The translations under genes and the position numbers were made by a program. Positions 37,073 through 45,706 of a DNA stretch of 64,000 bases are shown here, piece by piece. The notes under the pieces were generated by a model, which was given only the letters and a program-made list of their open reading frames with translations, made no database searches and had not been told where the DNA came from. The first letter of the stretch is position 1, and every line of letters begins with the position of its first letter. The stretch is taken from NCBI GenBank assembly GCA_902610975.1, contig CACLXL010000001.1, positions 186,001 through 250,000 of the forward strand. Reading direction: 5' to 3'. The stretch comes from an uncultured Pelagibacteraceae bacterium. GTDB taxonomy: Bacteria; Pseudomonadota; Alphaproteobacteria; Pelagibacterales; Pelagibacteraceae.

Positions 37073-38269
37073 CTAAAATTTAGAAAAGTGAACCTTTATT
37101 TCGGTGCCACTTTGAGCCTCACTTTTTATTTCTAACTCACCTCTATGCTGATTAACAATGTGCTTCACGATCGCCATTCCAAGTCCAGTGCCACCAACTT
37201 TTTTACTTTTAGCTGCATCAACTCTAAAAAATCTTTCTGTAATTCTCGGAAGTTGTTCAGTTGGAATTCCAATACCATTATCTTTAATGGACACGGTGTA
37301 AGAGTCTCCTATTACTTTTCCGTTACCTTGTCCACAATTAACCTCGATCTTTTTATTTTTTTCTGAATATTTTATACTGTTATCAATAATATTTGAAAAA
37401 ACTTCAATTAATTTTTCATGATCGCCTTTAATAAAGAAATCATCTTTTATATTATTTTTAAATTCAAAAGATTTTAAATTTTTTTGATGGATGTCTTCAA
37501 CGTTACTTAAAATTTCTTTTAAATTTACTTTATCTTGAGGCTGTATATGTTCCTCTAACTCAATTTTACTTAGTGAAAGTAAATCTTTAATTAAGCTTTC
37601 CATCCTATCAGCTTGCTCAAGCATTATCGGTATGAATTTTTTTTGTGCTTCTAAATCATCTTTCGCATGTCCGCTTATAGTTTCTAGAAATCCTTTAATA
37701 GAAACTAAAGGCGTTTTAAGTTCATGGCTTACATTGGCTACAAAATCAGATTTGAACCTTTGCGCTTTTATAATATCAGTTAAATCTTTTAGAAATAAAA
37801 CAACTGAGTCAGGATCATCGACATATGAGGTCGGTCCAGAGAATAGATGAACTTTAAAGAACTGAAATGAGGGAGAGGATAATTCTAAATCCATAGTAAT
37901 TGTCTCTTTTTTTAAAAGCACTAAATCAATATTTTGGAGTAAATCAGGAACTCTCAATAAAGTAGCCACGTGCTTATTTAAATTATTTTCTCCAAATTTT
38001 TTTTTTGCGCTATTATTAAAAAATTTGATATTTTTAAATTTATCTACAATTAAAATTAGATCATCGATTTGATTTATAATCTTTACTTGCTCATTAGTTT
38101 TTTCAATATTTTCATTGGTGATGTCTTCTATTCCCTCTTCATTATTACTTGGTTTGTTCTCTCTCTTAATATCGGATCTTGCCTCCATACCTGCTACAAT
38201 TGATTTTCTGGATACTGCAATTACTACGATCACAATTATTCCAGCAAGAGAGTAAAATAATAATTCCAT
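37073..38269 (-). CDS. phoR: Phosphate regulon sensor kinase PhoR
   Basis: A 398-residue histidine kinase. One N-terminal membrane segment (2-20) is followed by a charged linker, a PAS-like region (about 65-165), the dimerisation/phosphorylation site SHELKTPL with His182, and a catalytic domain with DNGIGIP and GTGLGMAIVKHI. Only one membrane segment and no periplasmic domain fit PhoR, which senses through PstB/PhoU. Unusually, phoB lies at the other end of the pst cluster. Confidence 0.87.
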   Translation of the reverse strand: MELLFYSLAGIIVIVVIAVSRKSIVAGMEARSDIKRENKPSNNEEGIEDITNENIEKTNEQVKIINQIDDLILIVDKFKNIKFFNNSAKKKFGENNLNKHVATLLRVPDLLQNIDLVLLKKETITMDLELSSPSFQFFKVHLFSGPTSYVDDPDSVVLFLKDLTDIIKAQRFKSDFVANVSHELKTPLVSIKGFLETISGHAKDDLEAQKKFIPIMLEQADRMESLIKDLLSLSKIELEEHIQPQDKVNLKEILSNVEDIHQKNLKSFEFKNNIKDDFFIKGDHEKLIEVFSNIIDNSIKYSEKNKKIEVNCGQGNGKVIGDSYTVSIKDNGIGIPTEQLPRITERFFRVDAAKSKKVGGTGLGMAIVKHIVNQHRGELEIKSEAQSGTEIKVHFSKF

Positions 38270-38311
38270 GATTTGATTATACTTTAAAGATATAGACTAA
38301 AGAAATATTTT

Positions 38312-39319
38312 TTAGCGGTTTGATACCGCACTATTTAAAAAGATTTTTGCGCAATTTTCCCAGGTATATTTTTTTGCATGCTCAATGCAAGCGCTTCTAT
38401 CTGATTTAAGAGCTTCAAGTGCTGCTTTTTTAAGATCGTTGTTTAACGAGCCAATGTTTGTACCGTTAAAAATATCTTTTGGTCCTGCTACTGGGTAAGC
38501 AGCTACTGGCAATCCACATTTTAAAGCTTCTATAATTACAATTCCAAAAGTATCTGTTTTGCTCGGGAAAACAAAAACATCAGAAGAAGCAAAGTAACTT
38601 GCAAGCTCACCATTTGTTCTCTCTCCTTTAAATATTGCTTCAGGGTATTCTTTTTTAAGTTTATCTAAATCAGGTCCTTTACCAACAACTAGTTTCGTGC
38701 CTTCTAACTCTAAATCCAGAAATGCTCTGATGTTCTTCTCAATAGATACCCTACCCACATAAAGATAAATTGGTCTTTTATACTCTAAATTAATCTTTTT
38801 AGGCTTTTGAAATGCCCCGTGGTTTGCCCCTCTGGTCCAAACAACCATCTTATCCTTATCAAAACCAATTTCTTGAAGTTCATCTTTCATTGATTGAGTT
38901 GTTACTAAAATTTTTTCCGCCTTTGAATGAAATCCTTTAAGGAACTTTTGAGCAAGCTTAATCGGCAAATAGGGATAGTATAGCTTCAAATATTTATCAA
39001 ATTGAGTATGGTAAGACGTGGTAAACTTAAGCTTATTTTTTACACAATATCTTTTTGCAAATATTCCTATCGGGCCTTCTGTTGCTATGTGAATTATGTC
39101 AGCATCGGCTTTAGAAATTAATCTACCTACTCTAGGCCAAACATTAAGAGAAAGTTTTATTTCATTATATTTTGGCATTGGCACAGTAAAAAATTGATTA
39201 GGTTCAATATATTCAACCTGATGTCCAATTTTTTTTAATTCATCGCCAAGATTTTTTAAAGTTCTACAAACACCATTCACTTGCGGATACCAGGCATCAG
39301 TAACGATTAAAATTTTCAT
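38312..39319 (-). CDS. agt: GT4 glycosyltransferase, Agt-like lipid glycosyltransferase
   Basis: A 335-residue glycosyltransferase of family 4. The N-terminal acceptor domain has TDAWYPQVNGVCRTL, and the donor domain has YVGRVSIEKN and the E-x7-E region FPSKTDTFGIVIIEALKCG. It follows plcP with no gap. In SAR11 and other marine alphaproteobacteria a PlcP-Agt pair replaces phospholipids with glycolipids under phosphate starvation; Agt adds sugar to diacylglycerol. The name is given by context and resemblance. Confidence 0.75.
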   Translation of the reverse strand: MKILIVTDAWYPQVNGVCRTLKNLGDELKKIGHQVEYIEPNQFFTVPMPKYNEIKLSLNVWPRVGRLISKADADIIHIATEGPIGIFAKRYCVKNKLKFTTSYHTQFDKYLKLYYPYLPIKLAQKFLKGFHSKAEKILVTTQSMKDELQEIGFDKDKMVVWTRGANHGAFQKPKKINLEYKRPIYLYVGRVSIEKNIRAFLDLELEGTKLVVGKGPDLDKLKKEYPEAIFKGERTNGELASYFASSDVFVFPSKTDTFGIVIIEALKCGLPVAAYPVAGPKDIFNGTNIGSLNNDLKKAALEALKSDRSACIEHAKKYTWENCAKIFLNSAVSNR

Positions 39320-40135
39320 TTATTTATTTACTACTTTTAGATATGGCTTGTAATCGACAACATCACCTCTGATTTTGTCCCAGTCAATAACTTCCATGCG
39401 ACCATCGAAATGTTCTACCAAGAAAGTTGCACCTTCTACCCAATCACCACAATTTAAATATCTCACACCATCTAAGACTTGATCGGCAGAATGATGAATA
39501 TGACCACAAATTATACCATCAACATTTTTTTTTTTAGCATAAGTTGCTAAAGTTTTTTCATAATCGCCTATATATTTTACAGCGTTCTTTACTTTGTGTT
39601 TTAAATATTTTGCTAAAGACCAATTACCCTTTTTAAATAATCTTCTAAAAAAATTGATAACAACATTAAACTCAAGTAAAAAACTATAAGCAATAGCTCC
39701 TACTTTTGATAACCATGGAGCATATTTCATCACTCCATCCCAGGCATCACCATGAACAACAATATACTTTTTATTATCTGAGCTTACATGTATGGCTCTA
39801 TTTACAACTTCAATATCGCCAAAATGTAATGGTAAAAATTTTCTGAAGACATCATCATGATTTCCAACAATATATTTTACTTTTGTTCCATGTCTTGCTT
39901 TTCTTAATGTTTTTTGAATCACATCATTATGTTCTTGAGGCCAGTAAAATTTTGTTTTTAAAGCCCAAACATCAATGATATCACCAACAAGATATAAATT
40001 CTCTGACCTTGAATGTTTGTAAAATTCTAATAATTTGTTTGCTGCACTTTTTCTATGCCCAAGGTGCAAGTCGGAAATAAAGATGCTTTTGTAATTTAAA
40101 ATCTTTCCCTCAGATTTAGTTTGAATTGTTTCCAT
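39320..40135 (-). CDS. plcP: Metallophosphoesterase, PlcP-like phospholipase C
   Basis: A 271-residue calcineurin-type phosphoesterase resembling LpxH. Metal-binding motifs are ISDLHLGH, VGDIIDVW, VGNHDD, VVHGDAWD and GHIHHS. The start is placed at ATG 40135 (METIQTKS); a start at 40174 would add 13 hydrophobic residues. Placement next to agt, a Pho-box-like repeat upstream and the phosphate island support PlcP, which removes the head group from phospholipids to give diacylglycerol. LpxH-type activity on lipid A precursors is the alternative. Confidence 0.8.
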   Translation of the reverse strand: METIQTKSEGKILNYKSIFISDLHLGHRKSAANKLLEFYKHSRSENLYLVGDIIDVWALKTKFYWPQEHNDVIQKTLRKARHGTKVKYIVGNHDDVFRKFLPLHFGDIEVVNRAIHVSSDNKKYIVVHGDAWDGVMKYAPWLSKVGAIAYSFLLEFNVVINFFRRLFKKGNWSLAKYLKHKVKNAVKYIGDYEKTLATYAKKKNVDGIICGHIHHSADQVLDGVRYLNCGDWVEGATFLVEHFDGRMEVIDWDKIRGDVVDYKPYLKVVNK

Positions 40136-40179
40136 ATTTTTTATAAAACGAATCTCTAGTACAAGTAGAATCATAAATA

Positions 40180-40198
40180 TGTTACAGAATTGTTAAAA
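40180..40198 (-). promoter_or_regulatory. Pho-box-like repeat upstream of plcP
   Basis: On the minus strand TTTTAACAATTCTGTAACA contains TTTAACA and TGTAACA with an 11-bp period, the same layout as upstream of pstS. It lies 45 bases before the plcP ATG at 40135 and directly next to the dagK start at 40200. A candidate -10 (TATGAT) lies close by, at less than the usual distance. Confidence 0.6.
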
Positions 40199-40199
40199 T

Positions 40200-41096
40200 A
40201 TGAATAAAAAATTGAATTTTGCGGTGATATTTAACTCAAATGCAGCAGGTGGTAGAAAACTTAAATTAATTAACAAGGTCATTAATCTTTTAGAAAAAAA
40301 TCATATTGTAGATCTTTTTAAAACCGAAAGCGAGGATCATGCAAGGAATGTATTTAAAGAATTGTCTAATAAAAAATTTGATCGGTTAGTATTTGCTGGC
40401 GGTGACGGGAGCGTATGTTTTGGTATTAATGAAATGTTTAAAAGTGATAATCTAAAAGACAAATTAGTTGGATACATACCTGCTGGCACTGCAAATATTT
40501 TACAAATAGAAACTCAAATTAAGAAAAAGGCGGAGGAGATTTACAACGTCCTAGTATCAGATAATCATAAGAAAATTTCATTAGCAAAAATAAATGATAA
40601 GTACTTTTTCTTGATGGCTGGTGTAGGTTTTGACTCTCGAATTGTTGAGTCCATAAATACTAATATTAAAAAGTATCTTGGAAAAGTAATTTTCGCTTTA
40701 AAAGGTTTTCAGCATTTTTTATTTTTAAAAAATAATAAAATGGAGGTTGAGGTAGATAATGAAAAAATTATGGCTGATTGGATTTTATGTACTAATTCAA
40801 AATACTATGCTGGTCCCCATTCTATAACAAATGATACCAATATATTTGAAAACAGGATAGTGGCTTACATATTTAAAGACCTGACCAGAATAAAATTACT
40901 TTATTATGTTTGGTTAATTTTAACCAAAGGCGACTTAACTCCTGCAAAAAGTGTAATTAAAAAAGAATTGAACAGATTAAAAATAAATGGTGTAAACAAT
41001 AAAGTTCTATCACAGGTTGATGGTGAAAATTGTGGTTACGTAAACAGTCTTGAGATCCAAAAAACAGAGAGATTTATAAATTTATTAGTTCCGTAG
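40200..41096 (+). CDS. Diacylglycerol kinase family lipid kinase
   Basis: A 298-residue protein of the DAGK/YegS family. The nucleotide-binding motif GGDGS is at 67-71 (VFAGGDGSVCFG), followed by GYIPAGTANILQIE. It probably phosphorylates diacylglycerol to phosphatidate, returning lipid released by PlcP to phospholipid synthesis. It is divergent from plcP-agt, and the Pho-box-like repeat ends one base before its ATG, so its own promoter or leader is not evident. The substrate is inferred. Confidence 0.8.
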   Translation: MNKKLNFAVIFNSNAAGGRKLKLINKVINLLEKNHIVDLFKTESEDHARNVFKELSNKKFDRLVFAGGDGSVCFGINEMFKSDNLKDKLVGYIPAGTANILQIETQIKKKAEEIYNVLVSDNHKKISLAKINDKYFFLMAGVGFDSRIVESINTNIKKYLGKVIFALKGFQHFLFLKNNKMEVEVDNEKIMADWILCTNSKYYAGPHSITNDTNIFENRIVAYIFKDLTRIKLLYYVWLILTKGDLTPAKSVIKKELNRLKINGVNNKVLSQVDGENCGYVNSLEIQKTERFINLLVP

Positions 41097-41198
41097 GATT
41101 TTCTAAATTTTTTCAACTTTTAGTTTAAAAGATTTTTCTTAATTTCATTTGAAAAATTTTTTAGATTATTTTAGATTTTTCTTTTTTGGAGGAACAAT

Positions 41199-41396
41199 AT
41201 GAAAAAAAAGTTAAAAAAAAACGAAAAGAAAAAGAAAAAAATACTAAAATCAATCGATAAGCTTAAAAATAAGATAAGCACTAAACAAAAAAAACTATCA
41301 AAGATTGATCTAAAGATAGCTAGTATCGAGAAAAAAATCGCTGAAAAAAGAGCTAACAAAAATAAAGAACCTATCACAGCATCTTTAAATAATTAG
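41199..41396 (+). CDS. Small lysine-rich coiled-coil protein
   Basis: A 65-residue, strongly basic protein: the first half is almost all Lys with Ile/Leu at heptad-like spacing (KILKSIDKLKNKIST...KIDLKIASIEKKIAEK). It should form a helix or coiled coil and could bind nucleic acid. A strong Shine-Dalgarno, GGAGG at 41188-41192, lies 6 bases before the ATG, which supports translation. No family is recognised. A terminator-like hairpin follows. Confidence 0.6.
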   Translation: MKKKLKKNEKKKKKILKSIDKLKNKISTKQKKLSKIDLKIASIEKKIAEKRANKNKEPITASLNN

Positions 41397-41415
41397 TTTA
41401 TAATGTAATTAAATG

Positions 41416-41439
41416 CCCCTGATTTAAAAACATCAGGGG
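41416..41439. terminator. Hairpin after the Lys-rich gene
   Basis: CCCCTGAT (41416-41423) and ATCAGGGG (41432-41439) form an 8-bp stem with an 8-base loop between two convergent genes. Only a few T follow on either side, so termination may be partial or bidirectional. Confidence 0.6.
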
Positions 41440-41440
41440 T

Positions 41441-41785
41441 TTACTTTAATTTACCAAAAAGGTTTAAAAGTATAACTCCTGAAACAATTAAAATTAATCC
41501 AACAGTACCATAAAGATTAGGAGTTTGATTGTATTTAAATATTCCAAATAATGTAACTGCAGTTATCGTTAATGCTCCGTAAGTGGCATAAGTAAATCCT
41601 ACAGGTATTATAGTCATTGCTCTAGATAAACAAAAAATACAAACAACAATACTTGTGATGCAAAAAATTGTTGGTAAGAGCTTAGTAAAACTTTCAGTAG
41701 TTTTGAGAAAACCGTTAGTGGCAATACCTGTTATGATTGCAAGAATTAAATAAATATATCCACTAAATAAACTTATACTTTTCAT
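41441..41785 (-). CDS. SMR (EmrE-like) membrane protein lacking the key Glu
   Basis: A 114-residue protein with four hydrophobic segments and the SMR layout. The first helix aligns with EmrE (AIxxE...LK.SE.FT) as LAIITGIATNGFLKTTESFT, so the essential proton- and substrate-binding Glu14 of EmrE is Gly20 here. The third helix has IPVGFTYATYGALT, with Tyr where Trp63 sits. It overlaps the next gene by 4 bases. Its transport role is therefore uncertain; it may belong to a non-canonical SMR or DMT-like branch. Confidence 0.75.
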   Translation of the reverse strand: MKSISLFSGYIYLILAIITGIATNGFLKTTESFTKLLPTIFCITSIVVCIFCLSRAMTIIPVGFTYATYGALTITAVTLFGIFKYNQTPNLYGTVGLILIVSGVILLNLFGKLK

Positions 41786-42726
41786 TGTGCTTTAGCGAAC
41801 TGACCGCCGTCTTTATATCTCCATAACCATTTTTTCATCTCTGCTTCAACGTCAACTGGGTCTATATCAAGGTCTTTAAGTGTTAGATGGTTATTGGAAA
41901 CAATATTATCTGCCTCAGATAAAATTTCGCATTGGTCTCTAGTTAAAATCGGAGGGAAAGGAAGTAAATCCGTTATAGTGCTCTGTATTTTTGCAATAGG
42001 CATTGGCATTTCAACAACAAATCTTTTTTTATTAATAGTTGATAAAATTGACTTAACCATATCTCCAAAACTAATTATTTTTGGTCCTCCAATCTCATAA
42101 ATTTTACTTTCATTATTTTTAATTTCAATTGCCTTTAAAATGGAGCTTACGACATCTGAAACTAAGATTGGTTGAAACTTATAATTTTTCCCAACAACTG
42201 GTATTACAGGCAATATACTTAATTTTGAAAAAAGATTTGTAAAGTTATCTTCGGGGCCACATACTACACTAGGTCTTATAATTACTGTTTTCTTAAAATT
42301 CTCAATTGCTTTTTGTTCTCCGAGAAATTTTGATTTTTGATATAAAGATTTTGATTTATCATTTGCCCCAATAGCGCTAACGTGAATAAATTTCTTAACA
42401 TCTGACTCTGAACAAATTTTAGCAACAGCTTCAGGAATTTTCGAATGTATATTGTAAAATTTTTGTTTTCTATTCTCAAAGAGGATGCCGATTAAATTCA
42501 CAACTACATCTGAATTTTTAATTGCTTCTTTCAAATCTGAAAAATTATTTGGGTTCCAATCTAATAGCTCTATTGCACCTGGCGTTGCCTGAGTCTTTAA
42601 ATACCCTTTTTGAAAGGCTTTTCTTGTGGTGATTATGCAACGATAATTTTTCTTGGTCAAATTTCGAACAAGATATCTTCCTATAAATCCCCCGCCACCT
42701 AAAATTGTGCAAATATGATTTTTCAT
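41782..42726 (-). CDS. NDUFA9-like NAD(P)-binding protein
   Basis: A 314-residue atypical short-chain dehydrogenase. The N-terminus has the dinucleotide-binding GGGGFIGRYL, with NLIGIL and HVSAIGAN following, as in the mitochondrial complex I subunit NDUFA9 and its alphaproteobacterial homologues. The active-site Tyr/Lys lies in YQKSKFLGE. It is usually an accessory of respiratory complex I; here it is apart from nuo genes. Confidence 0.8.
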   Translation of the reverse strand: MKNHICTILGGGGFIGRYLVRNLTKKNYRCIITTRKAFQKGYLKTQATPGAIELLDWNPNNFSDLKEAIKNSDVVVNLIGILFENRKQKFYNIHSKIPEAVAKICSESDVKKFIHVSAIGANDKSKSLYQKSKFLGEQKAIENFKKTVIIRPSVVCGPEDNFTNLFSKLSILPVIPVVGKNYKFQPILVSDVVSSILKAIEIKNNESKIYEIGGPKIISFGDMVKSILSTINKKRFVVEMPMPIAKIQSTITDLLPFPPILTRDQCEILSEADNIVSNNHLTLKDLDIDPVDVEAEMKKWLWRYKDGGQFAKAQ

Positions 42727-42743
42727 GGTATTTAAAGTTATAT

Positions 42744-43367
42744 ATGAAAATTACTAAGTTTAAAGAGGACATAACTCCAGAAATAGCAAATTCGTTTAAA
42801 AATAGTATTGCGATTGATACAGAGGCTACTGGTCTTCAAATCCCTGAAAGAGATAAATTAAGCCTAATTCAAATATGTGACGAAAAGGAAAATGTATTTA
42901 TAATCCAACCTAATAAAAAAAATTACCTGGCTCCAAATTTAGTTTCAGTTCTTGAAAATGAAAAAATTTTAAAAATTGGTCACTTTTTAAGATTTGATAA
43001 AAATTCTTTAGAGTTTTTTTTAAAGTGTAAGATTAAGAATATTTTTGATACAAAAATTGCATCTAAAATAGTGAGAACATACACCGACGCTCACGGATTA
43101 AAAAACTTAGTACAAGAGTTTTGTAATAAATCATTAGATAAACGACAAGGCAGTAGTGATTGGAATAAAGATATAGATGAATTAAGTAACAAACAATTGG
43201 AATACGCAGCTAATGATGTCATCTATTTGCATAAAATTAAAAAAGAACTTGAGAATATGTTAATTAGAGAAAATCGAATAGAAATATTTAAAAAATGTTT
43301 AACTTTTTTAGATACTCGAGTCGAATTGGATCAAAAGGGATTCAAGGAAGACATATTTGAACATTAA
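42744..43367 (+). CDS. rnd: Ribonuclease D-like 3'-5' exonuclease
   Basis: A 207-residue DEDD exonuclease; ATG 42744 (MKITKFKED) is preferred over an in-frame start at 42705. Motif I is IAIDTEATGLQ, motif II KIGHFLRFDKNSLEF and motif III LEYAANDVIYLHKI (DEDDy). It lacks the HRDC domains of E. coli RNase D, which is common in short alphaproteobacterial forms. It ends one base into kdsD. Confidence 0.87.
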   Translation: MKITKFKEDITPEIANSFKNSIAIDTEATGLQIPERDKLSLIQICDEKENVFIIQPNKKNYLAPNLVSVLENEKILKIGHFLRFDKNSLEFFLKCKIKNIFDTKIASKIVRTYTDAHGLKNLVQEFCNKSLDKRQGSSDWNKDIDELSNKQLEYAANDVIYLHKIKKELENMLIRENRIEIFKKCLTFLDTRVELDQKGFKEDIFEH

Positions 43368-44344
43368 TGAATAAGAATAATTACATATCACTAGCAAAAA
43401 AGGCTGCAAATATTCAAATAAGCGAATTAAAAAAAATTAAAAAGATTTTTAATAAGTCTTTTGTTAAAGCAGTAGATTTAATTTTAACTTGTAAAGGGAA
43501 AGTGATATTCGCTGGTATTGGAAAATCAGGTTTGATAGCTAGAAAAATCTCAGCTACTTTTTCAAGTGTAGGTATACCTAGTTTTTTTTGTGATCCAGCC
43601 CAAGCTTTACACGGTGACATGGGTCAACTTGAAAAAAAAGACATATTAATAATTTTTTCCTATTCTGGAAACACTGCTGAATTAAATAATATGCTAAAAT
43701 ATGCAAATAGATATTCAGTGAAAATAATTGGTGTAGCTTCAAAGCCGGATAGTATTTTATTAAAAGCAAGTGATATAAAATTAATTCTTCCAAAAGTAAA
43801 AGAGTCTGATGTAACTGGAATGGTTCCTACGTCTAGTACATCAATTACTCTTTTGCTTGGCGATTGTCTTGCAACTACAGTAATGAGTCTTAAAAAATTT
43901 TCTAAAGAAAAGTTTAAAATATTTCATCCAGGAGGAAATATTGGTAACTCACTGCTGTTAGCAAAAGATATTATGGTTACTAAACAAAAGATGCCGATAA
44001 TAAATTACAAGAAAAAATTCAGGGAAGCTATAAAAGTAATGAATCAAAAAAAACTTGGTATAGTTGTAATTTGTAAAAATAAATTTATCAGAGGTATAGT
44101 CACAGATGGAGATCTTAGAAGAGAACTAAAAAATTTTTCAAAAAATGAGAAACTAGATAAATATATGACAGTAAATCCTTTCGTCGTAAATGAGAATATG
44201 CCAGCTTCTAAAGCACTTGCAATTATGAATGATAAAAAAATTACAAGCTTACTCGTAGTTTCAGATAAAGATTTAAATAAAAAAAATAAAGTGCTTAAAG
44301 GAATAATTCACATTCATTTTTTGCTACAAAATGGAATAAAATGA
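43367..44344 (+). CDS. kdsD: Arabinose-5-phosphate isomerase
   Basis: Makes arabinose-5-phosphate for Kdo synthesis. The 325-residue protein has an N-terminal SIS sugar-isomerase domain (VIFAGIGKSGLIARKISATFSS; IFSYSGNTAELN) and two C-terminal CBS domains (about 205-320). It leads the lptC-lptB pair, the usual Kdo/LPS gene group. Confidence 0.92.
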   Translation: MNKNNYISLAKKAANIQISELKKIKKIFNKSFVKAVDLILTCKGKVIFAGIGKSGLIARKISATFSSVGIPSFFCDPAQALHGDMGQLEKKDILIIFSYSGNTAELNNMLKYANRYSVKIIGVASKPDSILLKASDIKLILPKVKESDVTGMVPTSSTSITLLLGDCLATTVMSLKKFSKEKFKIFHPGGNIGNSLLLAKDIMVTKQKMPIINYKKKFREAIKVMNQKKLGIVVICKNKFIRGIVTDGDLRRELKNFSKNEKLDKYMTVNPFVVNENMPASKALAIMNDKKITSLLVVSDKDLNKKNKVLKGIIHIHFLLQNGIK

Positions 44345-44946
44345 TGGAAAGAAAGAAAAAACTGAGATCAATTCAGATTAGTTTGTTTATTTTAGGTGCT
44401 TTAATAATTTTCTTAACATATTCAGATAGAAATAAAACTTCAAAAGAGAAAATAATACCAAAGGAAACTCAAGAAAAAATAAAAAAACAATTAGCAGAAC
44501 AATCAGATTCTGGAGATGTATTTTATAATATCGAGTATTCCGGGATAGACTTAGCTGGAAATAGATATATTTTAAAATCTAAAGAGGCTTATAACAATAA
44601 ATCAAATCCTGAAGTTGTTGTAATGAAATATGTTGAAGCAAGATTTTTTTTTAAAGATGATACTATTTTATATGTTTGGTCAGATGGAGGAGAATACAAT
44701 AATAAATCTTTAGATATGAAATTTAGCAAGAATGTTGAGGCTAAATATGAAGGAAGTGAGCTCAAAGCTCAACAAGCGGAATATTCAAATACCAAAAGTT
44801 ATTTAATTATCTATGAGAATGTTGAAATAAAAGATTTTAAAGGTACAGTATTTGCCGATCAGCTTTTATTTGATATAAAAAAACAAACACTTAATATTGC
44901 ATCATTTAATGATGAAAAAATTAATGCTAATATAAATCTAAAATGA
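44341..44946 (+). CDS. lptC: LPS export periplasmic protein LptC
   Basis: A 201-residue protein with one N-terminal membrane segment (about 12-25) and a periplasmic beta-jellyroll of the LptC/OstA type (DVFYNIEYSGIDLAGNRYILKSKEAYN). LptC passes LPS from LptB2FG to LptA. It overlaps kdsD and lptB by 4 bases each. lptA, which usually sits between lptC and lptB, is not here. Confidence 0.8.
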   Translation: MMERKKKLRSIQISLFILGALIIFLTYSDRNKTSKEKIIPKETQEKIKKQLAEQSDSGDVFYNIEYSGIDLAGNRYILKSKEAYNNKSNPEVVVMKYVEARFFFKDDTILYVWSDGGEYNNKSLDMKFSKNVEAKYEGSELKAQQAEYSNTKSYLIIYENVEIKDFKGTVFADQLLFDIKKQTLNIASFNDEKINANINLK

Positions 44947-45704
44947 AAAAAGGTTTCAGAATTTTAAAATTTAAGAAAACTTCTCCAATACTAGAAATTA
45001 AAAATCTATCAAAAAGTTTTGATGGTCGACCTATACTTAAAAAGCTTTCTCTAAAAGTTTATCCAGGTGAGATCGTAGGTTTACTTGGTCCTAATGGAGC
45101 TGGTAAGAGTACTTTGTTTAATATTGCTATAGGCGCAGAAAATGCAGATAGCGGTGAAGTCTTTGTAAACGGAAAAAACATTACTCAAATTCCAATTCAT
45201 TTAAGATCTAAGCTAGGCTTAGGTTACATGCCCCAACTTAGATCACTTTTTGACGATCTTTCTGTTTTTAATAACCTCATGGGGCTGATTCAATTATTTG
45301 AGAAGAATAATAAAAAAGCTAAAGAAAAATGTGAGTTGCTCCTAGAACAATTTAACCTAACTCACCTACGTTCAATAACAGCAGGAAATGTCAGCGGAGG
45401 TGAGGCCAAGAGAATTTCTCTTGCTAGAATTATGATTAATAATCCAAAAATTGTTTTATTAGATGAATCATTTTCCAACATAGATCCGATTCATGTGCAA
45501 GAAATACAAAAATATATAATGAAAATTCAATCGCAAGGTGTTGCATGTATCTTAAGTGAACATGGCCTAGAGAATTTATTTAAAATTACTGATCGTAACT
45601 ATTTGATTAACGATGGTCATATAGTAGCCGAGGGCACTAAACGTGAGTTACTTAAAAATTCTGAAGCAGTAAAAAGTTATTTTGGATTGGATTTTTCCAA
45701 GTAA
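44943..45704 (+). CDS. lptB: LPS export ABC transporter ATPase LptB
   Basis: Cytoplasmic ATPase of the LPS export machine, 253 residues. Walker A is GPNGAGKST, the Q-loop region YMPQLRSLFDDLSV, signature NVSGGEAKRI and Walker B IVLLDESFSNIDP. The H-loop is SEHGLEN. Its permeases LptF/LptG are not in this window. Confidence 0.92.
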   Translation: MKKGFRILKFKKTSPILEIKNLSKSFDGRPILKKLSLKVYPGEIVGLLGPNGAGKSTLFNIAIGAENADSGEVFVNGKNITQIPIHLRSKLGLGYMPQLRSLFDDLSVFNNLMGLIQLFEKNNKKAKEKCELLLEQFNLTHLRSITAGNVSGGEAKRISLARIMINNPKIVLLDESFSNIDPIHVQEIQKYIMKIQSQGVACILSEHGLENLFKITDRNYLINDGHIVAEGTKRELLKNSEAVKSYFGLDFSK

Positions 45705-45706
45705 AA

